In this document: in pieces, positions 1-7,748 of the stretch | Layout: each line of letters opens with the position of its first letter | Numbering within the stretch: position 1 is the first letter of the stretch | DNA from: Clostridiaceae bacterium | Lineage (GTDB): Bacteria; Bacillota; Clostridia; Acetivibrionales; DULL01 | Direction: 5' to 3' | NCBI GenBank assembly: GCA_012840395.1 | Contig: DULL01000017.1 | Coordinates: 1 to 64,000, forward strand | DNA length: 64,000 nt | Program-made: the position numbers and the translations under genes | Notes under the pieces: model-generated | Told to the model about the DNA's origin: nothing | The model's input: the letters and a program-made list of their open reading frames with translations, nothing else | The model's database searches: none

Positions 1-40
1 AGTGTTTTCTCAATGACAGTATACCTTTTAAGCTGCTCTT

Positions 41-108
41 GTGACATTAGATAATACACCTTGCCCTTCATAGTGACATTTTATCAAAATAATTAACAAG
101 GTGACATT
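41..108. repeat. Three GTGACATT direct repeats, possible IS end
   Basis: The octamer GTGACATT occurs at 41, 73 and 101, in AT-rich DNA with no coding potential. Short repeated TGACATT-containing motifs are typical of the multi-repeat ends of IS21-family elements, so the window may begin just outside or within the end of such an element. No transposase is visible, so this is a suggestion only. Confidence 0.35.
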
Positions 109-142
109 ATCATAAAATAAACACACAAAATTTAAAAAAGAG

Positions 143-171
143 TTGACAACTTAATGCTTTGATTTTATAAT
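143..171 (+). promoter_or_regulatory. Consensus sigma-A promoter for tRNA-Lys
   Basis: TTGACA at 143-148 and TATAAT at 166-171 are separated by 17 bases, a perfect vegetative promoter. Transcription would begin near 178, about 15 bases before the tRNA. Confidence 0.85.
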
Positions 172-192
172 ATTTAAGTGTTCACGGTTTAT

Positions 193-268
193 GCGCCATT
201 AGCTCAGTTGGTAGAGCACCTGACTCTTAATCAGGGTGTCCCGGGTTCGAGTCCCTGATGGCGCACCA
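193..268 (+). tRNA. tRNA-Lys (anticodon CTT)
   Basis: A 76-base cloverleaf. The acceptor arms GCGCCAT (193-199) and ATGGCGC (258-264) pair, and CCA is encoded at the 3' end (266-268) after the discriminator A265. The D-arm (AGCTCAGTTGGTAGAGC) and T-arm (GGGTTCGAGTCCC) are canonical. The anticodon loop CTCTTAA gives anticodon CTT, reading AAG lysine codons. It stands alone between its own promoter and a terminator. Confidence 0.97.
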
Positions 269-274
269 GAGATA

Positions 275-306
275 GGACTTTGCCATATAGCAAAGCCTTT
301 TTTTTA
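275..306 (+). terminator. Rho-independent terminator of tRNA-Lys
   Basis: A hairpin with arms GGACTTTGC and GCAAAGCC (one bulged base) and a short CATATA loop, followed by a run of nine or more T. Confidence 0.8.
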
Positions 307-351
307 TTTTTGTTTTTCCTCTTATCTTATTAAAATTATTATCATTAATGG

Positions 352-380
352 TTAAAACTGTTATATCACAAAAATATAAT
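352..380 (+). promoter_or_regulatory. Possible sigma-A promoter for the response regulator
   Basis: TTAAAA at 352-357 and TATAAT at 375-380 with a 17-base spacer, about 110 bases before the response-regulator start. The -35 is weak. Confidence 0.4.
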
Positions 381-490
381 TTTTGCTGAATATTAAAAAT
401 GTAAAAATATAACAGAGGAATTGGATGATATTTGTAGAATTCTATCCAGAAATGAGTAATACTAGTTAATAAAATAAAAGGGAGATACAA

Positions 491-1150
491 ATGAAGAAAA
501 TAAGTATTTTGATTGCTGATGATCATAGTATTATTAGACAGGGTATCAAACAGATTATAGAGCATGAAGAAGATATCATAGTGGTTGCACAGGCATCCAA
601 CGGCGGTGAGGCAATAAAACTTGCCAGAGAATACAAACCAGATGTTGTCCTTATGGATATTAATATGCCGGGTATTGATGGTTTACAGGCAATCAAAGAA
701 CTAAAGTCAGGTGTAAATAGTATTAAAATAATAGTTCTCACTATTCACGAGGACAGAGAGTATTTATTCAAGACACTCAAAATGGGTGTGGACGGATATG
801 TTCTCAAGGATGCTGAACCTAATGTTTTGATTGAAGCTATTAGAAATGTATACAAAGGACAAACTTACATACAGTCAAATATGACAAAAGAACTGGTGAA
901 GGAATTCACAAGGGTTACTACCCGCGAAAAAAGAAAAGACAGTGTAAATAATCTCACGCAAAGGGAATTGCAGGTTTTGGAACTTATTACCGAAGGTATG
1001 ATAAATAAAGAAATTGCCCAGCGCCTATATATAAGTGAAAAAACTGTAAAGAACCATATTTCAAGTATTTTCAAAAAATTGAACGTGTCCGACAGGACTC
1101 AGGCAGCCGTATATGCCCTAAAGAATAATATAAGATGTTCTAAATACTAA
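491..1150 (+). CDS. NarL/DegU-type response regulator (orphan)
   Basis: A two-component response regulator of 219 residues. The receiver domain (about 3-118) has the acidic pair D10-D11, the phospho-acceptor D56 in the VLMDINMPG motif, and the conserved T and K in VLTIHED and VLKDAEP. A LuxR/GerE-type helix-turn-helix follows at about 150-215 (LTQRELQVL ... KTVKNHISSIFKKL). It should bind DNA as a dimer when phosphorylated. GGGAG at 480-484 sets the ATG start. No histidine kinase lies on either side, so the partner must be encoded elsewhere. The regulon is unknown. Confidence 0.9.
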   Translation: MKKISILIADDHSIIRQGIKQIIEHEEDIIVVAQASNGGEAIKLAREYKPDVVLMDINMPGIDGLQAIKELKSGVNSIKIIVLTIHEDREYLFKTLKMGVDGYVLKDAEPNVLIEAIRNVYKGQTYIQSNMTKELVKEFTRVTTREKRKDSVNNLTQRELQVLELITEGMINKEIAQRLYISEKTVKNHISSIFKKLNVSDRTQAAVYALKNNIRCSKY

Positions 1151-1218
1151 TCGATAATTACTAATCGATGTTTGTTTTCAATTTCGTAAACAATGATAAC
1201 ATCTTGGGAGGCTTTTAA

Positions 1219-1965
1219 ATGATCGGAACAGGAACAATAGTAAACGTTGCGGTAGTAATAGCAGGTGGTTTTATTGGATCATTCATTAAGAGAGGTCTGC
1301 CTGAAAGATATAAAAATATAGTTGTTCAGGCCATAGGACTTTCTGTATTTATAATAGGTATTTCAGGAACCTTACAAGGAATGTATAAAGTTATAGATGG
1401 TGGAAATCTTGACAGGCAATATCTCATGACAATGATTTTCAGCCTTATAATCGGAGGATTGGCAGGAGAACTTATTAATATAGAAGATAAACTTGATAAA
1501 ATAGGTATCTGGTTTCAGAATAAATTTTCCCGTGAAGGAGGAAATTTTGCTCAGGGTTTTGTAACAGCAAGCCTTATTTTTTGTGTGGGTGCCATGGCTG
1601 TAGTAGGTTCCCTTGAAGACGGTTTGACGGGCAATCCTTCTACTTTGTTTGCTAAATCCATTCTAGATGGTGTTATGGCCGTTATCCTGGCATCTACAAT
1701 GGGTATAGGTGTTGCATTTTCAGCCATACCAGTTTTGGTGTATCAAGGAAGTATAACATTGCTTGCCGGCCTTATAAAACCATTGCTTACTGATACAGTA
1801 GTGAGCCAGATGTCTATGGTTGGCAGCATTCTCATACTAGGCATAGGAATAAATATACTTGAAATAAAAAAGATTAAGGTAGGAAACTTGCTTCCGGCAT
1901 TATTTGTTCCGCTAGCTTATTACATGATAATTCTTTTGTGGAAAACAATATTAGGTCTGGTTTAA
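1219..1965 (+). CDS. DUF554 (YdfK-like) membrane protein
   Basis: A polytopic inner-membrane protein of 248 residues with about seven hydrophobic segments and glycine-rich helices. The N-terminus MIGTGTIVNVAVVIAGGFIG and the MAVVGSLEDGL segment are typical of DUF554, a family often annotated only as a membrane protein or possible transporter. Start: ATG after GGGAGGC. It lies 68 bases after the response regulator in the same direction, so co-transcription is possible. Substrate unknown. Confidence 0.85.
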   Translation: MIGTGTIVNVAVVIAGGFIGSFIKRGLPERYKNIVVQAIGLSVFIIGISGTLQGMYKVIDGGNLDRQYLMTMIFSLIIGGLAGELINIEDKLDKIGIWFQNKFSREGGNFAQGFVTASLIFCVGAMAVVGSLEDGLTGNPSTLFAKSILDGVMAVILASTMGIGVAFSAIPVLVYQGSITLLAGLIKPLLTDTVVSQMSMVGSILILGIGINILEIKKIKVGNLLPALFVPLAYYMIILLWKTILGLV

Positions 1966-1998
1966 ATAATATTAATTTACAGGTTAATTAATTATATA

Positions 1999-2027
1999 TT
2001 GACTTTGAGTATAGTACATAGTAATAT
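1999..2027 (+). promoter_or_regulatory. Sigma-A promoter for the T-box leader
   Basis: TTGACT at 1999-2004 and TAATAT at 2022-2027, spacer 17. The predicted transcript starts about 80 bases before stem I of the T-box leader. Confidence 0.55.
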
Positions 2028-2111
2028 ATATTTCAAATGTCAGTTGTTACTACCTTGGTATTTATCGTAACGTAATATTTGGAACATATATCATAAAATA
2101 TTGCCAATAAA

Positions 2112-2360
2112 CCATGAAGGGGAGTAGTAGTCAAGATAGTTCCTTAAGAGAGTTGCTGTTTGGTGGGAGGCAATGGATTACTTGATGAATCTCGCCCCGG
2201 AGTTTTCAAGCTGAAAGTATAGTAGGCTTGAACGGATTTCACCGTTAATGGAAAGTACTATATGTACATAAAGTGGGTACATTTTTGTACCAACTAGAGT
2301 GGTACCGCGGAAGGTATGCCTTTCGTCTCTGGAAAAAGGAGATGGAAGGCTTTTATTTTT
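2112..2360 (+). promoter_or_regulatory. T-box riboswitch, probable leucine specifier
   Basis: A complete tRNA-sensing leader. The stem I base pairs GGGG (2119-2122) with CCCC (2195-2198). The upper helix pairs 2130-2135 with 2181-2186. The loop-E strands are AGTA (2126-2129) and GAA (2187-2189). One base after GAA comes CTC (2191-2193), then a purine, the register I recall for the B. subtilis glyQS leader, so the specifier reads CUC, leucine. AGAGAG and GGTGGGAG in the stem I apex, CCGTTA, and the T-box AGAGTGGTACCGCG (2296-2309) are all present. TGGT (2300-2303) would pair with an A73 discriminator, as in tRNA-Leu. The terminator is at 2318-2357. Confidence 0.93.
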
Positions 2361-2403
2361 CTATATTAATAAGTGTAATTTGAAATCGGAATGAGGTGTT
2401 AAT

Positions 2404-4068
2404 ATGGGTGAATTATTAAATATAACGGTGGGCGATTTACTTGACCAGATTGCAGAAAAATATCCAGATCATGATGCAGTTATTTATACTGACCGGCCAT
2501 TTAGAAAAACTTATTCACAGTTCAGGGATTTATGCAACCAGGTGGCTAAGGGTATGATTGCCATGGGCATAAAGAAAGGAGACCATGTTGCCATTTGGGC
2601 TACAAATTATCCTGAATGGATTCTTGCACAATTTGCCACTGCAAAAATTGGAGCTGTACTTGTAACCGTAAATACAAATTATAAGGTTTTTGAAACTGAA
2701 TACCTTCTTAGACAGTCTGACGCCAAAACATTAATACTTATTGAAGGTTTTAAGGATTCAAATTATGTAGATATTATTTACCAGATTTGCCCTGAATTAA
2801 AGGATTGTGAACCCGGAAAACTTAATTCGTCAACTTTGCCTTATTTGAAAAATGTAATCTATATAGGCGATAAAAAATATCCCGGAATGTACAATTGGAA
2901 CAATCTTTATGAAATGGCTGATCAAGTAACTGATGAAGAATTATATGAAATTCAGAAAAACCTTGATGTAAATGATGTTATAAACATGCAGTACACATCG
3001 GGTACCACCGGTTTTCCTAAGGGAGTAATGCTTACCCATTATAATATAGTAAATAACGGTAAATCTATTGGTGACTGTATGAACCTAACCTATAAAGATA
3101 AATTATGTATTCCGGTGCCTTTTTTCCACTGCTTCGGGTGTGTTCTAGGAGTTATGGCATGTGTAACTCATGGGTCAACCATGGTTCCTATTGAGTATTA
3201 TCAGCCATTAAAAGTATTAGAGGCACTACAGAGTGAGGAATGTACAGCAGTACACGGCGTACCTACAATGTTTATTGCCATGCTGGAACATCCCGAATTT
3301 AAAAAGTTCAAATTTACCAAATTACGCACAGGAATTATGGCAGGATCACCTTGCCCTGTAAAAGTAATGAAGCAAGTTGTAGAAGAAATGGGAGCCTCAG
3401 AGATTACTATTGCCTATGGGCAGACTGAAGCTTCTCCAGTATGTACCCAGACCAGGTATAATGACTCTTTTGAACATAAAGTTTCAACAGTTGGAAAAGC
3501 ATTGCCTAATATGGAATGCAGGGTAGTTGACCCCAATACAAATAAAGAAGTACCTTATGGAACTCCAGGAGAGTTCGTAGTAAGGGGTTATAATGTCATG
3601 AAGGGATATTATAAAATGCCTGAAGCAACCGCACAGGTTATTGATTCAGAAGGATGGCTTCACACAGGGGATCTTGCTACTATGGATAAAGACGGATATT
3701 TCAAGATAACAGGCCGTATAAAAGACATGATAATAAGAGGCGGAGAGAATATTTATCCAAAAGAAATAGAGGAATTTCTGTATACTCATCCTAAAGTAAA
3801 GGATGTGCAGGTTGTTGGTGTACCTGACAAGCAGTATGGCGAAGAGATAATGGCTTGTATTATATTAAAGGATGGCGCCGAATGTACGGAAGATGAGATA
3901 AAGGAATTTGTCAGATCTCATATGGCAAGGCATAAAACACCTAAATATGTTAAGTTTCTTAGCACTTTCCCAATGACTGCCAGTGGCAAAATACAAAAAT
4001 TTAAATTAAGAGAAATGGGAATAGAGGAATATGGTTTGCAGGACGCTGCCTCTATAGAAACAGCTTAA
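2404..4068 (+). CDS. AMP-forming acyl-CoA synthetase under T-box control
   Basis: Adenylates a carboxylic acid with ATP and transfers the acyl group to CoA. The 554-residue protein has the ANL-family signatures: the phosphate loop YTSGTTGFPKG near 197-207, GWLHTGD near 417, the hinge GRIKDMIIRGGENIYP after it, and the adenylation lysine in SGKIQK near 529. It most resembles the fatty-acyl-CoA synthase subgroup. The substrate cannot be read from sequence. The only regulatory clue is the leucine-type T-box directly upstream, which suggests a branched-chain acid such as isovalerate. A hairpin terminates the transcript at 4092-4121. Confidence 0.9.
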   Translation: MGELLNITVGDLLDQIAEKYPDHDAVIYTDRPFRKTYSQFRDLCNQVAKGMIAMGIKKGDHVAIWATNYPEWILAQFATAKIGAVLVTVNTNYKVFETEYLLRQSDAKTLILIEGFKDSNYVDIIYQICPELKDCEPGKLNSSTLPYLKNVIYIGDKKYPGMYNWNNLYEMADQVTDEELYEIQKNLDVNDVINMQYTSGTTGFPKGVMLTHYNIVNNGKSIGDCMNLTYKDKLCIPVPFFHCFGCVLGVMACVTHGSTMVPIEYYQPLKVLEALQSEECTAVHGVPTMFIAMLEHPEFKKFKFTKLRTGIMAGSPCPVKVMKQVVEEMGASEITIAYGQTEASPVCTQTRYNDSFEHKVSTVGKALPNMECRVVDPNTNKEVPYGTPGEFVVRGYNVMKGYYKMPEATAQVIDSEGWLHTGDLATMDKDGYFKITGRIKDMIIRGGENIYPKEIEEFLYTHPKVKDVQVVGVPDKQYGEEIMACIILKDGAECTEDEIKEFVRSHMARHKTPKYVKFLSTFPMTASGKIQKFKLREMGIEEYGLQDAASIETA

Positions 4069-4091
4069 AATTGCAAAGGGATGCCTTTTAA

Positions 4092-4121
4092 AAGGGACAC
4101 TCCATGAAAGGAGTGTCCCTT
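4092..4121. terminator. Bidirectional hairpin, single GGGACACTCC repeat copy
   Basis: Perfect 12-base arms AAGGGACACTCC (4092-4103) and GGAGTGTCCCTT (4110-4121) with a six-base loop, between two convergent genes. The same arms recur at 22171-22369, so this is also a member of a dispersed repeat family. Confidence 0.7.
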
Positions 4122-4125
4122 AACC

Positions 4126-5157
4126 TTAAACCTCCTCGGTTTTCATAACCATTATTTTGCAATAATCATTCCACTTTTTACCGGGCTCTATTATGTATAG
4201 ACCTGTTACTTCGGGAGGCAGCTTAATATTAGGAGCATTTACAGCCCATGTTTGAGGCTCGGGGCATACAAAGCCCTGGTTTCCGTCAGCATTCCATATC
4301 ATCCAGTGTTTAAATCCTTCACCCACTTCATATACCAGATCTATATTCTTTGAAGTGTCTCTCAGTATTGCACCATGAAATTCACTTGCTCCAATATGTA
4401 AAGGTTCAGCTGTAAAATGGCCGTCCATAGGAAATTCTCCTGGATTAATTCCTTCTTTTCTAATAGGTATGTACCTTTCATAAGGAGTCAATAGTCTGCC
4501 GGTAGGAAGCATTCGGTCGTTTAACTCCCATAGTTTTCCTGCAGAGACTATCAAGCGGTAATCTTCCTTAGTGCTATCCTTGCGGAAAGGAAAATTAAAA
4601 ACAGTGTGGAATCCAAACCCCATTGGCATAGGTGAACTGCTGTTATTTTCGATTGTTATTTCCTGCCTGAGCCCTTCAGAGGATAACCTGTTAATGATGG
4701 TAATCTTAAATTCATGTGGGAAATATTGATAAAAATCGGTAGAATCATCTGCAACAAAGGTTACCTCCACTTCTGCAGCTCCATCCGGAAGTATTTCCAT
4801 TCTGGTGGTTTCCCACTTTTGATAGAATAAGAAACCATGGCAATGGTTATTCCTGGATTCTTCGTTTATCGGAAAAACATATTTTCTTCCGGCTGCTTCA
4901 AAAATTCCATCTTCAATTCTATTAGGTGGAAAGAGTATAGGAATACCATAAACTACAGGAAAGCCTCTAAATGCATTGACTTCTTCAGGACTTCTTAAAA
5001 TGTCGCAATCCAGATCAATATTTCTCAAACTTACTACATTTGCACCTACACCAGGCAGCATGACTGCCTCATATCCTCCAGAACAAAACTTTATTGATGG
5101 TTCTCCCTGCCAGGAGCCTTTTTCTACTTTTGTTCCACAACAGTATGTTTCTAACAT
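4126..5157 (-). CDS. Aldose 1-epimerase (galactose mutarotase)-like protein
   Basis: A 343-residue beta-sandwich protein of the mutarotase superfamily, which interconverts sugar anomers. Seen: NNHCHGF with H105 and H107 matching the family NHxHG motif, GFGFHTVFNF matching the HPYF-type histidine segment, and FVCPEPQTW near the C-terminus, where the glutamate is the usual catalytic base. Start: ATG at 5157 with GGAGGT eight bases upstream. It is convergent with the acyl-CoA synthetase and has no sugar operon beside it, so the substrate is open. Confidence 0.78.
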   Translation of the reverse strand: MLETYCCGTKVEKGSWQGEPSIKFCSGGYEAVMLPGVGANVVSLRNIDLDCDILRSPEEVNAFRGFPVVYGIPILFPPNRIEDGIFEAAGRKYVFPINEESRNNHCHGFLFYQKWETTRMEILPDGAAEVEVTFVADDSTDFYQYFPHEFKITIINRLSSEGLRQEITIENNSSSPMPMGFGFHTVFNFPFRKDSTKEDYRLIVSAGKLWELNDRMLPTGRLLTPYERYIPIRKEGINPGEFPMDGHFTAEPLHIGASEFHGAILRDTSKNIDLVYEVGEGFKHWMIWNADGNQGFVCPEPQTWAVNAPNIKLPPEVTGLYIIEPGKKWNDYCKIMVMKTEEV

Positions 5158-5304
5158 CTCAGCACCTCCAAAAATTTTAATTACTATTGTTAATTAATGT
5201 TAACTAATTTATATCAAAGTACCAGAAGGTTTTCAAGAATTCTGAAAAAATAGGTTGAAAGTTTTCAAACATATGAGATTTTATCAGGAATCTCATTAAA
5301 TTCA

Positions 5305-5313
5305 TGGTATAAT
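5305..5313 (+). promoter_or_regulatory. Extended -10 promoter
   Basis: TGG followed by TATAAT (TATAAT at 5308-5313) is an extended -10 element. No good -35 is present. It lies 58 bases before the homocysteine methyltransferase-like gene. Confidence 0.5.
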
Positions 5314-5370
5314 ATATGAAACAGTTTAGTCCAAAGCATACTGTAAAAAGGTATGGACCCTTAATATTCG

Positions 5371-6708
5371 ATGAGAAAGGGATTGATGCAAATCATGGAT
5401 TTCATTGAAGAAATAAATAAAAGAGTACTTGTATATGATGGTTCAAAAGGTTATTTACTGCAAAAAATGGGGCTTAAGGGTGGAGAATGTCCTGAACTTT
5501 GGAATGTAGACCGAAAAGATGAAGTAAAAAAAATATATACGTCATACAGGGACGCTGGTGCAGATGTAATACAAACCAACACTTTCCAGGGAAACAGATA
5601 TCAATTGGATAAATATGGCTTAGGTAATAGGACATACGAACTTAACTATGAGGGAACAAAGCTTGCTAAAGAAGTTATGGGGACGAGAGGTTTCGTCGCA
5701 GCTTCCATAGGACCTGTTGGAAGACTTTTTGAGCCTTCAGGGGATCTGACTTTTAATGAAGCATATAGTATTTATAAGGAGCAGGTTATGGCTGTAGCAG
5801 ATGGAGGAGCAGACATAATTAACTTTGAAACATTTACAGATCTGGCAGATATGAGAGTTGCTCTCATTGCTGCAAAGGAAACCTGTGACCTTCCTGTTAT
5901 ATGTTCAATGGCATATGAAGAAAATGGCAGAACTATGATGGGATCAGATCCATATCTTGTAACCGAGGTACTAAAATCACTTGGAGCTGATATGGTAGGT
6001 GTTAACTGCTCTTTTGGCCCTGAACATATGATTGGCATAGTTACGGAAATGTCCAGGGCGGGTGGCATTTTTTTTAGCGTAAAGCCTAACGCTGGTTTGC
6101 CTGAAATTGTCAATGGCGAGGTTACATATAGAGCTAACCCTGATAATTTTGCAAATCTTTCTCAAAAGTTTATTACCTTTGGAGCAAGACTAATAGGCGG
6201 GTGTTGCGGTACTACACCTGAATTTATCAAGGCAATAAAAGAAAAAATTGGCGATACTGAAGTATATAAGGCGGTTTCTCAGGACAGGATAATAATAACG
6301 TCACTGACGAAGGTTATTGAGGTGGAAAAAACTGAAAATCTCAGGATTGGCCATTTAAACGTTAATAAGGATGCTGAACTGCTCTATGCTTTGAAAAAAG
6401 GGTCGATGGATGAAATTATTGATGCTGTTATGGACTTAATAGGTTCAGATTATGATGCTGTTTATTTGAATGTAGATTCAGCCGGAGGAGGAAAGGATCT
6501 ATTGGGTAGAGTCCTGGATATTGCACAGGGCTATGTAAAAGATCCCTTTATACTTGAGACCACAAGTCCTGAAGCTTTAGAATACGCTCTGAGATTATAC
6601 AGGGGTAAAGCCGGAGTTGTTATAAATGATTCAAACAAGAATTACCAAGAAGAGCTTATGGAAGTTGCAGGTTTGTACGGCAGTACTATTCTAAATATTA
6701 CTGTATGA
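5371..6708 (+). CDS. Homocysteine S-methyltransferase-like with half a pterin-binding domain
   Basis: Residues about 15-295 form a homocysteine-binding barrel like the N-terminus of cobalamin-dependent methionine synthase, with the zinc cysteines C213 (GVNCSFG) and C278-C279 (GGCCGT). Residues about 305-445 resemble the first half of a pterin (methyl-THF)-binding barrel (YLNVDSAGG, PFILETTSPEALEYAL, GVVINDSN), then the protein stops. Cobalamin-binding and reactivation domains are absent. It may act with a separate corrinoid protein, or transfer methyl groups to homocysteine from another donor. The start is uncertain: ATG 5371 has no clear ribosome site, and ATG 5386 or 5395 follow AAAGGGA. 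Confidence 0.82.
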   Translation: MRKGLMQIMDFIEEINKRVLVYDGSKGYLLQKMGLKGGECPELWNVDRKDEVKKIYTSYRDAGADVIQTNTFQGNRYQLDKYGLGNRTYELNYEGTKLAKEVMGTRGFVAASIGPVGRLFEPSGDLTFNEAYSIYKEQVMAVADGGADIINFETFTDLADMRVALIAAKETCDLPVICSMAYEENGRTMMGSDPYLVTEVLKSLGADMVGVNCSFGPEHMIGIVTEMSRAGGIFFSVKPNAGLPEIVNGEVTYRANPDNFANLSQKFITFGARLIGGCCGTTPEFIKAIKEKIGDTEVYKAVSQDRIIITSLTKVIEVEKTENLRIGHLNVNKDAELLYALKKGSMDEIIDAVMDLIGSDYDAVYLNVDSAGGGKDLLGRVLDIAQGYVKDPFILETTSPEALEYALRLYRGKAGVVINDSNKNYQEELMEVAGLYGSTILNITV

Positions 6709-6795
6709 ACTTTAAAGTAGAAATAATTTAAGTTTCATAAAATTTTGTAAAATAAACGTATGATTTTATGCAAGGATTTTGAGATTTTAGAATTA

Positions 6796-6824
6796 TTGAC
6801 AAAGTATGTATTAGTTAGTATAAT
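6796..6824 (+). promoter_or_regulatory. Consensus sigma-A promoter for yceD-rpmF
   Basis: TTGACA at 6796-6801 and TATAAT at 6819-6824, spacer 17. Both hexamers are perfect, as expected for a ribosomal protein operon. Confidence 0.85.
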
Positions 6825-6911
6825 TACATTTGTTGGCTTTGTGGTAAAAATAGCAATAATACCCCAACTTCTTTAGGCGGGAAAGGTGGAGAGATACAAG
6901 GAGTGGGGCTA

Positions 6912-7406
6912 ATGAAACTGGACGTATCAACTATTACAAAATTAAGCGGCCGCTCAATGGATGTGGAGTTTAATGGAAAAATTGAAGCCTTAAACGATAT
7001 AGTAAAAGATGGCAAATTTGACACAGTTTTTTTAAAAGGAAAGCTTGTCAATATAGATGGCGTATTAGAGTTAAATGGCCAGATTTCAACCAAGTATAGA
7101 ACGGGATGCTACAGGTGCCTCAAGGAAGTAACAAAAGAACTGTCTATTAAAGTCAGTGAGAATTTTGTGAGGGAAGGATCCCAAACAGAAAGTGATGAAT
7201 ATACTTATAACGAGAACTATGTAGAATTGGAACAGATGTTAATTGATAATATAGTTCTGCACCTTCCAACGAGAGTGTTATGCTCCGAAAACTGCAAAGG
7301 TTTATGTCAAAAATGCGGCTGTGATTTAAACATTAAAAGTTGCCAGTGTAAAGAAGATAATATTGATCCCAGGATGGAAACATTAAAAAAATTTTTTGAA
7401 AGTTAA
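6912..7406 (+). CDS. yceD: YceD/DUF177 family protein
   Basis: DUF177 proteins are linked to 23S rRNA accumulation and are usually encoded just before rpmF, as here. The 164-residue product has the CYRCLKE pair and a C-terminal cysteine cluster (CSENCKGLCQKCGC) likely to bind zinc. I chose ATG 6912 because AAGGAG at 6898-6903 sits eight bases upstream. An upstream in-frame GTG at 6903 overlaps that ribosome site and is unlikely to be used. Confidence 0.88.
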   Translation: MKLDVSTITKLSGRSMDVEFNGKIEALNDIVKDGKFDTVFLKGKLVNIDGVLELNGQISTKYRTGCYRCLKEVTKELSIKVSENFVREGSQTESDEYTYNENYVELEQMLIDNIVLHLPTRVLCSENCKGLCQKCGCDLNIKSCQCKEDNIDPRMETLKKFFES

Positions 7407-7505
7407 TCCATATATAAATTGTTACTGCAATTAATTAAGTACAGGGGCAAGTATCTGTTAAATTGTGATAACTGACCTCTGATATATGATTAGGAGGTGT
7501 AATAG

Positions 7506-7691
7506 ATGGCAAATCCGAAACGTAGATGGTCAAAAGCAAGGACCGGCAAGAGAAGGTCACAGTGGAAATTGATGATGCCGACATTGGCTACTTGTCCACA
7601 ATGTCATGAACTTATGTTGCCTCATAGAGTATGTAAAGCCTGTGGCTACTATGGAGGAAAAGAAGTAGTAAAAAAGGTTGAAGCAAAATAA
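7506..7691 (+). CDS. rpmF: 50S ribosomal protein L32
   Basis: A large-subunit ribosomal protein of 61 residues, normal for the family. The basic N-terminus begins MANPKRRWSKARTGKRR. The zinc-ribbon cysteines are in CPQCHELMLPHRVCKACGYY, so it is the four-cysteine, zinc-dependent form. AGGAGG lies just before the ATG. It follows yceD by 99 bases and is ended by a strong hairpin at 7703-7734. Confidence 0.97.
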   Translation: MANPKRRWSKARTGKRRSQWKLMMPTLATCPQCHELMLPHRVCKACGYYGGKEVVKKVEAK

Positions 7692-7702
7692 GAAAATCAT
7701 TA

Positions 7703-7734
7703 AAAAAGCAGCAGATAAGACTGCTGCTTTTTGC
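7703..7734 (+). terminator. Terminator of the yceD-rpmF transcript
   Basis: Arms AAAAAGCAGCAG (7703-7714) and CTGCTGCTTTTT (7721-7732), six-base loop, T-run at the 3' side. It ends just before the ribosome site of the next gene. Confidence 0.85.
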
Positions 7735-7748
7735 TAGGAGGAACTTTT

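Noticed and set aside
227-565. Minus-strand frame over the tRNA-Lys and response-regulator start
   Set aside because: Runs antisense through a tRNA, a terminator and a promoter.
2190-2193. Reading the T-box specifier as ATC (Ile) or TCT (Ser)
   Set aside because: Both need the triplet directly after GAA or shifted by one against the glyQS-type register I recall (GAA, one base, triplet, purine, base helix). CTC fits that register and the A73 pairing site.
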